Shown here piece by piece: positions 18,980 to 27,885 of a stretch of DNA of 42,085 nucleotides. Numbering within the stretch: position 1 is the stretch's first letter; each line of letters starts with the position of its first letter. Under the pieces are notes generated by a model that saw only the letters and a list, made by a program, of their open reading frames with translations, had not been told where the DNA came from and did not search any database. Origin of the DNA: Rhizobiales bacterium CCH10-E5. GTDB lineage: Bacteria; Pseudomonadota; Alphaproteobacteria; Rhizobiales; Beijerinckiaceae. Made by a program: the position numbers and the translations under genes. Location of the stretch: assembly GCA_001556125.1 (NCBI GenBank), contig LSIG01000188.1:1-42085 (forward strand), given 5' to 3'.

Positions 18980-20335
18980 ATGATCCCCGCAGACGCCACA
19001 CGCCCCGCCTTCGGCCGGGTCAACCGCCAGCTTCGCCTCGACACGCTCGTGCGGCTGCGCTGGCTCGCCATTGCCGGCCAGAGCCTCGCGGTCGCCGGCG
19101 TCCATTTCGGGCTCGGCTACCCGCTGCCCTTCGGCTGGTGCTTCACCGCGATCGCCGTGTCCTCCTGGCTGAACATCGCGCTGCGCATCCGGTTTCCGCT
19201 GAACCACCGGCTGCAGCCGGGCGCTGCGACGGCGCTGCTCGCCTTCGACATTGTCCAGCTTTCGGTGCTGCTCTATCTCACCGGAGGGCTGCAGAACCCG
19301 TTCTCGATCCTCCTCCTGGCCCCGGTCATGATCTCCGCCACGGCGCTGCCGCCGCAGCGGACGCTGGTGCTGGGCGGCCTCGCCATCGCCCTGGCGACGC
19401 TGGTCAGCGTCACGCATTGGCCGCTGCCCTGGGCTGGCCCGGACCGGCCGGTGCTGCCGCTTCACTATCAGCTCGGCAGCTGGGTCGCGCTGGTGCTGGG
19501 GCTGGGTTTCACCGGCATCTACGCCTGGCGCGTCGCCAAGGAGGCCCGCGACCTCTCGGACGCACTCGCGGCGACGGAGCTGGTCCTGGCCCGCGAGCAG
19601 CACCTCTCCCAGCTCGACGGCTTGGCTGCAGCCGCTGCCCATGAACTGGGCACGCCGCTCGCCACCATCGCCCTCGTCTCCAAGGAACTCTCCCGGCTCG
19701 CCCCACCGGACGGCGAGATGGCGGAGGACATCGCGTTGCTGCGCGAGCAGGTCGAGCGTTGCCGCGGTATCCTCGGCAAACTGACCTCGCTGCAGGATGA
19801 CGAAGCCGGACCGCTGCATCAGCTCAGCCTGCGGCTTCTGATCGAAGAGGCGGCAGGGCCGCAGCGGCCATTCGGCGTGCCCTTCGAGATCGCCATGATC
19901 GGCGAAGCCCCCGAGCCCGTCTGCCGCCGCAATCCCGGCATGATCTATGGGCTCGGCAACATCGTAGACAATGCAGTCGATTTCGCCCGCACGGCCGTGA
20001 CGATCACGGCCGAGTGGAACGAGGATCATGTGATGCTGACGATCGCGGATGACGGCCCCGGCTTCCCGCCCGATGTGCTGATGCGGGCGGGAGACCCGTA
20101 TCTGACCCATGGCGCCGGCGAGAACCGGGCTGGCGGAGGCCTCGGGCTCGGCCTCTTCATCGCCAAGACGCTGCTCGAGCGCGGCGGCGCGGTGATCGAG
20201 TTTTCGAACCGGGCCGAGCCCGCAAGCGGGGCCTGCGTGCGGATGACCTGGATGCGGGCCGCCTTCGAGGCGGATCTGCCTCGGGCGGGGGCTTCACAGG
20301 CGGAACCGGCGATACCACATGGAGTTGGCTCATGA
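18980..20335 (+). CDS. regB: Redox sensor histidine kinase RegB/ActS/PrrB
   Basis: Membrane kinase that senses the redox state of the quinone pool and phosphorylates RegA. It is 451 aa from the ATG at 18980. Six hydrophobic segments lie in residues 25-185, with the quinone-linked motif GGLQNPFS at 102-108. The H-box AAAAHELGTPLATI puts the phospho-His at H221, and the conserved redox-active cysteine is C261 (REQVERCRGIL). The ATPase domain has NIVDNAVDFA (N-box), IADDGPGF and GGGLGLGLFIAKTLL. All hallmark residues are present, so it should be functional. It is followed by regA and divergent from phaZ. Confidence 0.94.
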   Translation: MIPADATRPAFGRVNRQLRLDTLVRLRWLAIAGQSLAVAGVHFGLGYPLPFGWCFTAIAVSSWLNIALRIRFPLNHRLQPGAATALLAFDIVQLSVLLYLTGGLQNPFSILLLAPVMISATALPPQRTLVLGGLAIALATLVSVTHWPLPWAGPDRPVLPLHYQLGSWVALVLGLGFTGIYAWRVAKEARDLSDALAATELVLAREQHLSQLDGLAAAAAHELGTPLATIALVSKELSRLAPPDGEMAEDIALLREQVERCRGILGKLTSLQDDEAGPLHQLSLRLLIEEAAGPQRPFGVPFEIAMIGEAPEPVCRRNPGMIYGLGNIVDNAVDFARTAVTITAEWNEDHVMLTIADDGPGFPPDVLMRAGDPYLTHGAGENRAGGGLGLGLFIAKTLLERGGAVIEFSNRAEPASGACVRMTWMRAAFEADLPRAGASQAEPAIPHGVGS

Positions 20336-20411
20336 AGGCCGACCCCACCACGCGTTGCGGCGAGGGCCGCGCTGCCGGAGCTCGGATGGAGCCCGGCCGG
20401 AGGAGGTTGTG

Positions 20412-20978
20412 ATGCAGGAGATGCTGGCCGAACCCGTGCCGGCCGCTGCGGCGACGGACAGGTCGCTGCTGCTGGTCGATGACGACAAGCCCTTTCTGAC
20501 CCGTCTCGCTCGCGCCATGGAAAGCCGCGGTTATGCGGTGCGGATTGCCGACAGCGTCAGCGCCGGCATTGCGGCCGTCGATGATGCGGCGCCCGCCTTC
20601 GCGGTCATCGACCTGCGACTCGCCGATGGCAACGGCCTCGATGTCATTGCCCGGCTGAAGGAGCGCCGGCCCGAAGCGCGCGGCGTGGTGCTGACCGGCT
20701 ATGGCAACATCGCCACCGCCGTCAGCGCGGTGAAGCTCGGGGCCTTCGATTTCCTGGCGAAGCCCGCGGATGCCGACGAAATCCACGCCGCACTCGCGGC
20801 GGCGCGCGACGCGCGGCCGCAGCCGCCGGAGAACCCCATGTCGGCGGACCGGGTGCGCTGGGAGCATATCCAGCGTGTCTACGAGCTCTGCAACCGCAAC
20901 GTCTCGGAGACGGCACGCCGGCTCGGGATGCATCGGCGCACGCTGCAGCGCATCCTCGCCAAGCGCGCCCCGCGCTGA
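20412..20978 (+). CDS. regA: Response regulator RegA/ActR/PrrA
   Basis: DNA-binding partner of RegB that controls respiration, carbon and nitrogen fixation and hydrogen use in alphaproteobacteria. It is 188 aa from MQEMLAEPV, with AGGAGG 5 nt upstream; the longer frame from 20319 overlaps regB and is rejected. The receiver domain has LLLVDDDKPF, phospho-acceptor D67 (AVIDLRLADGNG), VVLTGYGNIATAV and the lysine in FLAKPAD. The C-terminal Fis-type helix-turn-helix is VYELCNRNVSETARRLGMHRR. No senC gene is seen between regB and regA. Confidence 0.95.
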   Translation: MQEMLAEPVPAAAATDRSLLLVDDDKPFLTRLARAMESRGYAVRIADSVSAGIAAVDDAAPAFAVIDLRLADGNGLDVIARLKERRPEARGVVLTGYGNIATAVSAVKLGAFDFLAKPADADEIHAALAAARDARPQPPENPMSADRVRWEHIQRVYELCNRNVSETARRLGMHRRTLQRILAKRAPR

Positions 20979-21004
20979 TCAGACCGCCGCGGCGGAGCAA
21001 TGCC

Positions 21005-21469
21005 TTAGGCCGGCTGCGGGTCTTCGAGCCCCGCCAGCCGCGCGGCGGCCAGCCGGCCGAAGGCGATGGTCAACGCCTTGCGACGCGCCGGCGCCAGCGC
21101 ATGGCGTGGTGCATCGCGCAGCAGCGCCCCGCCATAGGCGTCCGCAACGATCAGCCCGACATCCTCGGGCAGGATTTCGACGGGGAATTCCGGCGCCACC
21201 GCGAACAGGAAGCCGTCGCAGAAGTCGCGGTAATCCGGCCATTTGCCGTCGACGCGGTAATCTTCGATTCCCGACTTGACCTCGATCACCAGCAACTCGC
21301 CGGAAGGCGACAGCGCCACGATGTCGCCGCGGCGTCCATTGGCGAAGGTCATCTCCTTGACGACCGCGTAGCCCAGCGCGCGCAGATGCCGCGAGGCACC
21401 ACGGCAGACGGCGCGCGTGACGTCGGGCCGCGTCGGCGGCGGGTTCAGCAGGGAATCGGCGGCGATCAT
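21005..21469 (-). CDS. mmcB: MmcB family DNA repair protein
   Basis: A 154-aa protein of the MmcB (former DUF) family, named from Caulobacter, where it contributes to tolerance of mitomycin C and other DNA damage. It has a PD-(D/E)XK nuclease-like core: RRGDIVALSPSGELLVIEVKSG, with the Asp and the EVK triad, followed by DYRVDGKWPDYRDFCD. The start at 21469 (MIAADSLLNPPPTRPD) is the first ATG downstream of a putative LexA box. It stands alone, converging on regA. Biochemical activity has not been established in the family as far as I know. Confidence 0.88.
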   Translation of the reverse strand: MIAADSLLNPPPTRPDVTRAVCRGASRHLRALGYAVVKEMTFANGRRGDIVALSPSGELLVIEVKSGIEDYRVDGKWPDYRDFCDGFLFAVAPEFPVEILPEDVGLIVADAYGGALLRDAPRHALAPARRKALTIAFGRLAAARLAGLEDPQPA

Positions 21470-21476
21470 CCTGCAT

Positions 21477-21491
21477 GTTCCCTCTTTGTGC
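21477..21491. promoter_or_regulatory. Probable LexA (SOS) box of mmcB
   Basis: GTTC-N7-GTGC, one mismatch from the alphaproteobacterial LexA consensus GTTC-N7-GTTC, with a pyrimidine-rich spacer (CCTCTTT) as is usual. It ends 7 bp before the mmcB ATG and overlaps its probable ribosome site, so bound LexA would block expression. SOS control of mmcB is known in Caulobacter; here it is inference. Confidence 0.6.
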
Positions 21492-21604
21492 TGGTTCGGG
21501 CAAGCGCCTCACCTCATCTGGTGTGGCCGTCGGCGCGAAAACGATTCCCGCCGGAGCATCCGATGCTCTAGGGAAGGCGCATCGACGCCCGGGTTCCTGC
21601 CGCC

Positions 21605-22621
21605 TTGTCCAGCACGCTCGCCTCGCTTTTGACCGTGATCACCGCCGCTGCGGTCTCGGCGCTGCTCTGCGTCCTGCTCCGGCCGCTGCTGCTGCGTTAT
21701 GCACTGGCGCGTCCCAATGCCCGCTCCAGCCATCGCGTGCCGACGCCGCAAGGTGGCGGCATCGCCGTCCTCGCCGGGGCATTCGCGGCCTTGGCAGCCG
21801 CGGCCATGCTTCTGCCGCCCACCGGCGGACTGGGTGGGCTCGGCTTCGTTGCGGCCGCCGCGGCCGCGCTGGCGGTGGTCGGTGCCTGGGACGATATCCG
21901 GCCGCTCTCGCCGGGGCTGCGGCTCGGCCTGCAGGCGCTCTGCGTCGCGGTCGTGATCGTCTATGCCGCGCCGGACCTGAGGCTCTTCCCGAGCTTGATG
22001 CCGCTCGCGGTGGAGCGTTGTCTCGCCCTGCTCGCCGGGATCTGGTTCGTCAACCTGACCAATTTCATGGACGGGCTCGACTGGCTCACCGTGGCGGGTT
22101 TCGTTCCGTTCACCGGCACCCTTGCAATGGCGGGGCTGCTGGGCCTCGTGGATCCCGCCGCCGGCCTGCTGGCGGCGGCATTGTGCGGCGGGCTGATCGG
22201 CTTCGCACCCTTCAACAAGCCCGTGGCACGGCTCTTTCTGGGTGATGTCGGCTCGCTGCCGATTGGCCTGCTCGGCGCCTATCTGCTCTATCGCCTGGCC
22301 GGCACCGGCGCGCTGACGGCGGCGCTGATCCTGCCGCTCTACCATGTCGCCGACTCGACGCTGACCCTGCTGCGCCGGCTGGCACACCGCGAGCGCGTCT
22401 GGGAGGCGCATCGCTCGCATTTCTACCAGCAGGCGACCACCAACGGCCATGCAGTCCTGCGTATCGCGATCGAGATCGGCCTGCTCAACCTCGCTTTGAT
22501 CGGGCTCGCCGGCCTCACCATCTGGGTGCCGGCAGCCCCGGTGCAGATCGGCGCGCTCGGCCTCGCCATGCTTCTGACGGGTCTGCTGATGCGGCGCTTC
22601 GCGCGCCGACGGCCCTCATGA
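21605..22621 (+). CDS. Undecaprenyl-phosphate sugar-1-phosphate transferase (GT4/WecA-WbpL type)
   Basis: Polytopic membrane enzyme of 338 aa, TTG start, that transfers a sugar-1-phosphate from a UDP-sugar to undecaprenyl phosphate and starts a glycan chain. MraY/WecA-type motifs: SSHRVPTPQGGGIAVL near the N-terminus, VGAWDDIRPLSPG (metal-binding aspartates), NLTNFMDGLDWLT, FLGDVGSLPIG, and the His-rich loop EAHRSHFYQQATTNG. About ten membrane segments. Its stop overlaps the next gene by 4 bp (ATGA), so the two are coupled. With the neighbours it resembles WbpL/WreU. Exact sugar unproven. Confidence 0.88.
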   Translation: MSSTLASLLTVITAAAVSALLCVLLRPLLLRYALARPNARSSHRVPTPQGGGIAVLAGAFAALAAAAMLLPPTGGLGGLGFVAAAAAALAVVGAWDDIRPLSPGLRLGLQALCVAVVIVYAAPDLRLFPSLMPLAVERCLALLAGIWFVNLTNFMDGLDWLTVAGFVPFTGTLAMAGLLGLVDPAAGLLAAALCGGLIGFAPFNKPVARLFLGDVGSLPIGLLGAYLLYRLAGTGALTAALILPLYHVADSTLTLLRRLAHRERVWEAHRSHFYQQATTNGHAVLRIAIEIGLLNLALIGLAGLTIWVPAAPVQIGALGLAMLLTGLLMRRFARRRPS

Positions 22622-23547
22622 GTGGCGAGCGCGTTCTCGTCACGGGCGCCGGCGGCTTCGTCGGCCCCCATGTCGTGCAGGCGCTCCTGGAGGCGGGCTA
22701 CCGGGTCCGCATTACGCAGCGCAACGGGACGGAGCCTCCTCCCGGCATCGAGGCTGTCGTCACCGGAGACCTCGCCGCGCCCATCGATTGGGCGCAGGCG
22801 CTCGCGGGTGTCGCCCATGTCGTGCACCTCGCAGGGCTCGCCCATGCCGGTCCGGGGCTCGACGAGGCGCTCTATCGGCAGATCAACACGCGGGCGACAC
22901 TCGATCTGGCGCAGGCTGCCTATCGGGCCGGGGTTGGTCGCTTCGTCTTCGTTTCCTCGATTAAGGCGCTGTCCGGAGCCTCGGACGGCCCTCCGCTGGA
23001 GGAAGATGCTCCCCCCGCCCCCGACGACGCCTACGGTCGCTCCAAGCTCGCCGCCGAACAGGGCCTCGCCGGCATCGATCTCGACTGGGTGGCGCTGCGC
23101 CCCGTGCTGGTCTACGGGCCGGGCGTGAAGGCCAATATGGCCGCCTTGCTGAAGCTGGCGCGGCTGCCGCTGCCGCTGCCGCTGGGCGGGCTGACGGCTC
23201 CGCGCTCGCTGTTGGCGGTGGAGAACCTAGCGGACGCCGTGCTCTTCGCGCTCACGCCGCGCTGTCCCGCCCGTCGGGCCTATGCCCTGGCCGATCCGGA
23301 GCCGCTGGCCGTGACGGAGATGCTGGCGGCCCTGCGCAAGGGAATGGGGCGCGCGCCCGGGCTCGTTCCCGTGCCGGCGGGCTGGCTGCGGCTGGCGGCA
23401 GGGCTGGTCGGACGGCGGGAGGCATTCGACAAGCTCGCGGGCAGCCTGGTGGCGCGGCCCGAAGCCCTGCTCAGGGCGGGCTGGCGACCGCCTCTTGCGA
23501 CGCGGGTTGGGTTGGAGCGCCTGGGGCAGCGCCGTGACGCAATCTGA
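22618..23547 (+). CDS. NAD-dependent epimerase/reductase (WbpV/WreQ-like)
   Basis: A 309-aa extended short-chain dehydrogenase. The Rossmann loop is LVTGAGGFVGPHVV; VVHLAGLAHAG, the catalytic Ser in FVSSIKALSG, and YGRSKLAAE (Tyr and Lys) follow. In such gene sets this family often reduces the 4-keto group of UDP-4-keto-6-deoxy-GlcNAc to give UDP-QuiNAc (WbpV, WreQ); this role is inferred from context and general resemblance. It overlaps the transferase by 4 bp and, at its 3' end, the convergent capD-like gene by 77 bp. Confidence 0.82.
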   Translation: MSGERVLVTGAGGFVGPHVVQALLEAGYRVRITQRNGTEPPPGIEAVVTGDLAAPIDWAQALAGVAHVVHLAGLAHAGPGLDEALYRQINTRATLDLAQAAYRAGVGRFVFVSSIKALSGASDGPPLEEDAPPAPDDAYGRSKLAAEQGLAGIDLDWVALRPVLVYGPGVKANMAALLKLARLPLPLPLGGLTAPRSLLAVENLADAVLFALTPRCPARRAYALADPEPLAVTEMLAALRKGMGRAPGLVPVPAGWLRLAAGLVGRREAFDKLAGSLVARPEALLRAGWRPPLATRVGLERLGQRRDAI

Positions 23548-25435
23548 AATCGGGGATCGCCTCGTCCAGCACCGTGTCGGCAGCGGCGCGATCATCCGCT
23601 TTCAGCGCGTCTTCGAGGCGTGACAGCCAGCTCTGGAGGCGCTCGCGGTTGGCAAAGACGGGCTTCGCCGCCATCACGCCGTCAAGCCCGGTCTCGGCCA
23701 TCGGCTCGTCGCGGGCGAAGAGGATCTCGTTAAGCCTTTCGCCCGGCCGCACGCCGGTGACGACGATCTCGATATCCTCGCCCGGCTCGAAACCGGCGAG
23801 CCGGATCATCCGCTCGGCCAGATCCATGATCTTCACGGGCTGGCCCATCTTCAGCACATAGACCGCGGCGCGCTCCTCCTCCGGCCCGTCGGAGCGGGCA
23901 TGGGAGGCAGCCGTCAGCACGAGATCGCAGGCCTCGCGGATGGTCATGAAGTACCGGATCATGTCCGGGCTGGTGACGGTGATCGGCCCGCCCCGCGCAA
24001 TCTGCGCCTTGAATTTCGGCACGACCGAGCCGACCGAGCCCAGCACATTGCCGAAGCGCACGGCGACGAGGCGCATGCCGCGACCCGCCCCGACGAATTC
24101 GGCATCGCGCGACTGGGCATACATCTCGGCGAAGCGCTTCGTCGCCCCGAGCATGGAGACGGGCTCGATCGCCTTGTCGGTCGAGATCAGCACGAAGATC
24201 TTGGCGCGCGCTGCGATCGCGGCGTCGGTGACGTTGACCGAGCCGAAGATGTTGGTCTTGACGCCTTCGCTCCAATCCGCCTCGAGATAGGGCACGTGCT
24301 TGAGCGCCGCGGCGTGGATGACGATGTCGGGCGCAAAGGCGGTGAAAAGGGCGGTGATCCGGTCGCGGTCGCGCACATCCGCCAGCACGCCCGAGACCCG
24401 CGTCTCGTGCTCCTGCACCGCAAGCTGCTCGGTGACCTGGAAGAGGGCCGGTTCGGAGCTCTCGACGATCAGCAGTTCGGCTGCGCCGAAGGCGGCGCAG
24501 CGCAGGCAGATCTCGGAGCCGATCGAGCCGCCGCCGCCGGTGACGACGACGCGCTTGCCCTTCAGGAAGCCGCCCAGCCGCTCGCGGTCGATCCGGACCG
24601 TCGAGCGCACCAGGAGATCCTCGATCTCGAGCGGCGCCAACTCCGTATCGCGCGCGCCCTCGCCCAGCGTCTCCATGCGCGAGATCGGCAGGGCGAGCTT
24701 GCGCGTGCGCGCCAGCCATTTATCGGGCTCCGCCTCCGGCAGGAGGGCACTCGGCGTGGCGACGATGCGGCGGAACCCCTCGCCCCGCTCCGCCGCGTCG
24801 CCGGCGATCTCCTCGATCTGAGAAAGCAGCCCGAGCACCGGCACGCCGCGGATGCTCTGGCCGAGATCGTCCGCCCGGGGCGAGAGGATGCCGGCCGGGC
24901 GCAGCTTGCGCATCGTGCCGGCTTCCATGGCACGAATGACCATCTCGACCTCGAAGCCGCGCCCCAGCAGCAGCGCAGGGTGGGCCGCCTCGCGCGCGGC
25001 CTGGTGGCGCGACCGGGAAAATTTGAAATAGCGATAAGCCAGCCGAGGGCCGCCCAAGAGCGCGATCTGCACGAGCCAGTAGAGGGCGATGCTGATCTTC
25101 CCGAAATAGAAGGCGCCGTAGAAATTCGGCGAGACGAGGACATAGTCGACGATGATCAGCGTCAGCGTCAGGATCGTCGTCGCCTTGACGATGTTCGACA
25201 GGTCCGGCAGCGAGGCGAAGCGCCATTTCGAGCGGTAGAGCGAGAAGGCCCAGTAGACGAGCCCGCCATAGACCACGAAGAAGGGCAGGAAGCGCGGCAG
25301 ATAGCGCAGATGCTCCTCGAGCAGCGGCCCCTCGAAGCGCACGACGAAGACGAGCCAGATCGCCGCCGCCGTCGCCGCGAGGTCGTGGGCGATGACGGCG
25401 AGCTTCTTGAAGCTCTGCTTGGAGGGACTGGCCAT
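23471..25435 (-). CDS. Membrane nucleotide-sugar 4,6-dehydratase, CapD/WbpM-like
   Basis: A 654-aa protein with four N-terminal membrane helices (about residues 10-130), a CoA-binding-like middle domain, and a C-terminal extended SDR domain. The NAD loop is VVTGGGGSIGSEI near residue 295; the catalytic region STDKAIEPVSMLGATKR has Met where usual SDRs have Tyr, as is characteristic of WbpM-type 4,6-dehydratases. Such enzymes turn UDP-GlcNAc into UDP-4-keto-6-deoxy-GlcNAc at the start of O-antigen, capsule or glycoprotein sugars. It is convergent with the epimerase gene and overlaps it. Confidence 0.9.
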   Translation of the reverse strand: MASPSKQSFKKLAVIAHDLAATAAAIWLVFVVRFEGPLLEEHLRYLPRFLPFFVVYGGLVYWAFSLYRSKWRFASLPDLSNIVKATTILTLTLIIVDYVLVSPNFYGAFYFGKISIALYWLVQIALLGGPRLAYRYFKFSRSRHQAAREAAHPALLLGRGFEVEMVIRAMEAGTMRKLRPAGILSPRADDLGQSIRGVPVLGLLSQIEEIAGDAAERGEGFRRIVATPSALLPEAEPDKWLARTRKLALPISRMETLGEGARDTELAPLEIEDLLVRSTVRIDRERLGGFLKGKRVVVTGGGGSIGSEICLRCAAFGAAELLIVESSEPALFQVTEQLAVQEHETRVSGVLADVRDRDRITALFTAFAPDIVIHAAALKHVPYLEADWSEGVKTNIFGSVNVTDAAIAARAKIFVLISTDKAIEPVSMLGATKRFAEMYAQSRDAEFVGAGRGMRLVAVRFGNVLGSVGSVVPKFKAQIARGGPITVTSPDMIRYFMTIREACDLVLTAASHARSDGPEEERAAVYVLKMGQPVKIMDLAERMIRLAGFEPGEDIEIVVTGVRPGERLNEILFARDEPMAETGLDGVMAAKPVFANRERLQSWLSRLEDALKADDRAAADTVLDEAIPDFRLRHGAAPGAPTQPASQEAVASPP

Positions 25436-25507
25436 GACGGGCGGGGTATCCTGCTCCCTCGGCGGCTTGTCAACGCGCCGTCGCGCCCGGTCTCGTCGGA
25501 AGGTCGT

Positions 25508-26104
25508 TCAGGCGCCGGTCTTGGGCTGCTCGAGCCCGGCCATGACGAATTCGATCATCTCCTCGGCGCTGGGGCCGGGGATGCGTGCGCATTGGGCCAT
25601 CAGCAGCGGGTGCTGAAAGCGGATCATGGCAGTCCGGATGCATTGCGTTGCTGCCTGCGGGTCGACGGGGCGGAACTCCCCGCTCGCCACGCCCTCGGCA
25701 ACGACCTTGCCGATCAGGGCGTCGTAGCGCTCGATATGGCCTAGGATCGCGTCCCAGCTCTCCTCCATCGCGGCGCAGACCATCTCCTGCATGCGCTGCT
25801 GGTCGATGAAGCGCGCCTGATTGATCCGGTAGGAGGCCATCAGCATCTCGCGCAGCCGGCTGCCGGCGGAGCGCGGTTCCGCGATGATCAGCGAGAGCGA
25901 TTCCTCGAGCTCGCCCTTGAAGCGGGCCAGAACCGCCTCGTTGATCGACTTCTTGGAGTCGAAGAAGCGGTAGACATTGGCCGGGCTCATGCGCAGCGAT
26001 TTCGCGATGTCGGCGACAGTCGTCTTCTGGTAGCCGATGTCGCGGAAGAAGCGCTCGGCCGCGTCGACGATGCATCGCCTCGTATCGCGCTCGGGGTGAC
26101 TCAC
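25508..26104 (-). CDS. TetR-family transcriptional regulator
   Basis: A 198-aa one-component repressor. The GTG at 26104 (VSHPERDTRRCIVDAAERFF) is chosen because the TetR fold begins there; the open frame runs up to 26335 but passes through the predicted promoter. The helix-turn-helix is TTVADIAKSLRMSPANVYRFFDSKKSI (about 28-54), followed by an all-helical ligand/dimer domain containing MQEMVCAAMEESW and the C-terminal AEEMIEFVMAGLEQ. Ligand unknown. A palindrome overlaps its own promoter 53 bp upstream, and a near-identical one lies at the cobQ promoter. Confidence 0.9.
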   Translation of the reverse strand: MSHPERDTRRCIVDAAERFFRDIGYQKTTVADIAKSLRMSPANVYRFFDSKKSINEAVLARFKGELEESLSLIIAEPRSAGSRLREMLMASYRINQARFIDQQRMQEMVCAAMEESWDAILGHIERYDALIGKVVAEGVASGEFRPVDPQAATQCIRTAMIRFQHPLLMAQCARIPGPSAEEMIEFVMAGLEQPKTGA

Positions 26105-26150
26105 GGAAAGGCCTGTCCTTCTGGAGGCGGCGTCTGTCGGCGGGACCTGA

Positions 26151-26179
26151 CGGCTATGACGAATTTCATCATTCGTCAA
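26151..26179 (-). promoter_or_regulatory. tetR promoter with overlapping operator
   Basis: On the minus strand TTGACG (26179-26174), a 17-bp spacer and TAGCCG (26156-26151) make a plausible promoter. The perfect inverted repeat TGACGAAT-N6-ATTCGTCA at 26157-26178 covers most of the -35 box and all of the spacer. This placement is typical of TetR self-repression. The rest of the 26105-26341 gap holds no gene that I can support. Confidence 0.65.
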
Positions 26180-26341
26180 CGCTCTGGCGAAGCTGATCTT
26201 TCGACAGGACCACGGAAGACGCCGCCTGGCATTGATCTGGATTAAGCGTGGGCTTCGACCGGTACGCTCGTGCCGGCGCCGCGCGGGGGTAGGTGAGGTC
26301 GAAACGCGCCGGCGCGACTCCTGGTTCCTGATCACCGACGG

Positions 26342-27826
26342 TCAGCCCGGAGCGGGGCGGTCCCGCGCCAGCGCGAGAAGCGCCTCGACGTCGAGATGCC
26401 GCTCCAGATGGGCCGCGAGCGCATCCAGTGTCGCTTCGACCGAATCCTCATAGGAAAGCGTGCCCGAAACTCCGGTTCCGGCGACAGACGCCAGAAAGGC
26501 CGAGCGTACCGCGTCGGAGGCGAAGACGCCGTGCAGATAGCTGCCAATGACCCGGCCATCCGGACTGGCGGCGCCTTCGCCATGCCCTCCGACCGCGAAC
26601 GGCGCGCGGCTCCGGTCGGCGCCTTCCGTGCGGCCGAGATGGATCTCGTAGGCGAGCCCCGCGCTGCGGCTCGCCGCATGGACGAAATCCGTCTCGCGCA
26701 CGGTCTTGGCCCGGTCGAGCTCCGTCTCGACGTCGAGCAGGCCGAGGCCCGGCGCTTCCCCCGGCGGCCCTTCCAGCCCGTGGGGATCGCGCACCACCCG
26801 GCCGAGCATCTGGTACCCGCCGCAGAGGCCGAGCACATGGCCGCCGCGCCGGCGATGGGCGAGGATGTCGATGTCCCAGCCCTGCTCGCGCAGAGCGGCC
26901 AGGTCGCGCAGAGTCGTCTTCGAGCCGGGCAGGATGACGAGCCCGGTATCGCCCGGCAGTGGCTGGCCCGGCCGCAGCAGCACGAGCTCGACCGCCGGCT
27001 CCAGCTTGAGCGGGTCGAGATCGTCGAAATTGGCGATGCCGGGCAGCACGGGCACGGCGATCTTCAGTCGGGCACCAGGGCGTGCCGGTGCGCTGCGGAG
27101 GTCGAGTCCATCCTCGGCGGGCAGGCGCGAGGCCTCGGCAAACCAGGGCACGACCCCCAGGCAGGGCCAGCCGGTGGCGCCGCGGATCGTCTCGACACCC
27201 TCCGCAAACAGGGAGACCGTACCGCGGAAGCGGTTGACCGCGAAGGCGCGGATCATCGCCCGGTCCGCCTCGTCCAGCACGGCATGGGTGCCGACGAGGC
27301 TGGCGATGACACCGCCGCGGTCGATGTCCCCGACCAGCACGGCCGGGACGCCGGCGGCTCGGGCGAAGCCGAGATTGGCGATGTCGCGGGCGCGGAGATT
27401 GGTTTCGGCCGGCGATCCAGCCCCTTCCACCAGAACGAGGTCGGCCTGAGCGGCCAGCCGCTCGAAACTCTCCAGCACGCGGGGCAGGAAATCGCCACGC
27501 CGCGCGAAGTCTCCCGAGGAGAGATGACCGGCCACGCGGCCCTGGAGAATGATCTGGCTGCCCGCCTCGCTCTCGGGTTTGAGCAGCACCGGATTCATGT
27601 CGACATGCGCCGGGATGCGGGCAGCGCGCGCCTGCAAGGCCTGCGCCCGGCCGATCTCGCCCCGGGAGGTGGCGGCTGCATTGTTCGACATGTTCTGCGG
27701 CTTGAAAGGCCTGACGCGCATCCCGCGGTCGGCGAAGAGGCGACACAGGCCGGCCACGAGCAGCGACTTCCCGACATTGGAGCCGGTACCGAGGATCATG
27801 ATGGAGGGCGTGCGGGTGGAGGCCAT
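26342..27826 (-). CDS. cobQ: Cobyric acid synthase
   Basis: Amidates adenosylcobyrinic a,c-diamide at four carboxylates using glutamine and ATP, late in cobalamin synthesis. The 494-aa protein starts at [10 protein letters not shown]; upstream in-frame residues to 27997 read through the promoter and are rejected. The N-terminal ATPase domain has the loop [11 protein letters not shown] (13-23), [21 protein letters not shown] and VEGAGSPAE; the C-terminal class I amidotransferase domain has the Cys in LCGGYQMLG and the His in SYLHGVFA. No other cob gene is in the window, so it is an isolated member of the pathway. No B12-box riboswitch was recognised in its leader. Confidence 0.95.
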   Translation of the reverse strand: MASTRTPSIMILGTGSNVGKSLLVAGLCRLFADRGMRVRPFKPQNMSNNAAATSRGEIGRAQALQARAARIPAHVDMNPVLLKPESEAGSQIILQGRVAGHLSSGDFARRGDFLPRVLESFERLAAQADLVLVEGAGSPAETNLRARDIANLGFARAAGVPAVLVGDIDRGGVIASLVGTHAVLDEADRAMIRAFAVNRFRGTVSLFAEGVETIRGATGWPCLGVVPWFAEASRLPAEDGLDLRSAPARPGARLKIAVPVLPGIANFDDLDPLKLEPAVELVLLRPGQPLPGDTGLVILPGSKTTLRDLAALREQGWDIDILAHRRRGGHVLGLCGGYQMLGRVVRDPHGLEGPPGEAPGLGLLDVETELDRAKTVRETDFVHAASRSAGLAYEIHLGRTEGADRSRAPFAVGGHGEGAASPDGRVIGSYLHGVFASDAVRSAFLASVAGTGVSGTLSYEDSVEATLDALAAHLERHLDVEALLALARDRPAPG

Positions 27827-27885
27827 GCGCCTGATTAGAAGGCGGCCCGACCGGCGGCAACCGGATGTGATCGTCTGGAGGGTCA

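Noticed and set aside
20984..20995. CCGCCGCGGCGG palindrome between regA and mmcB
   Set aside because: It is too tight to form a useful hairpin, has no T-run, and such tracts are common by chance in GC-rich DNA.
21477..21497. GTTC-N13-GTTC as an alternative LexA site
   Set aside because: The spacing of 13 does not fit the alphaproteobacterial N7 rule; the overlapping N7 pair with one mismatch is the better reading.
25436..25507. Operator or promoter between tetR and the dehydratase gene
   Set aside because: The gap shows no TGAYGAAT-type site and no convincing -35/-10 pair.
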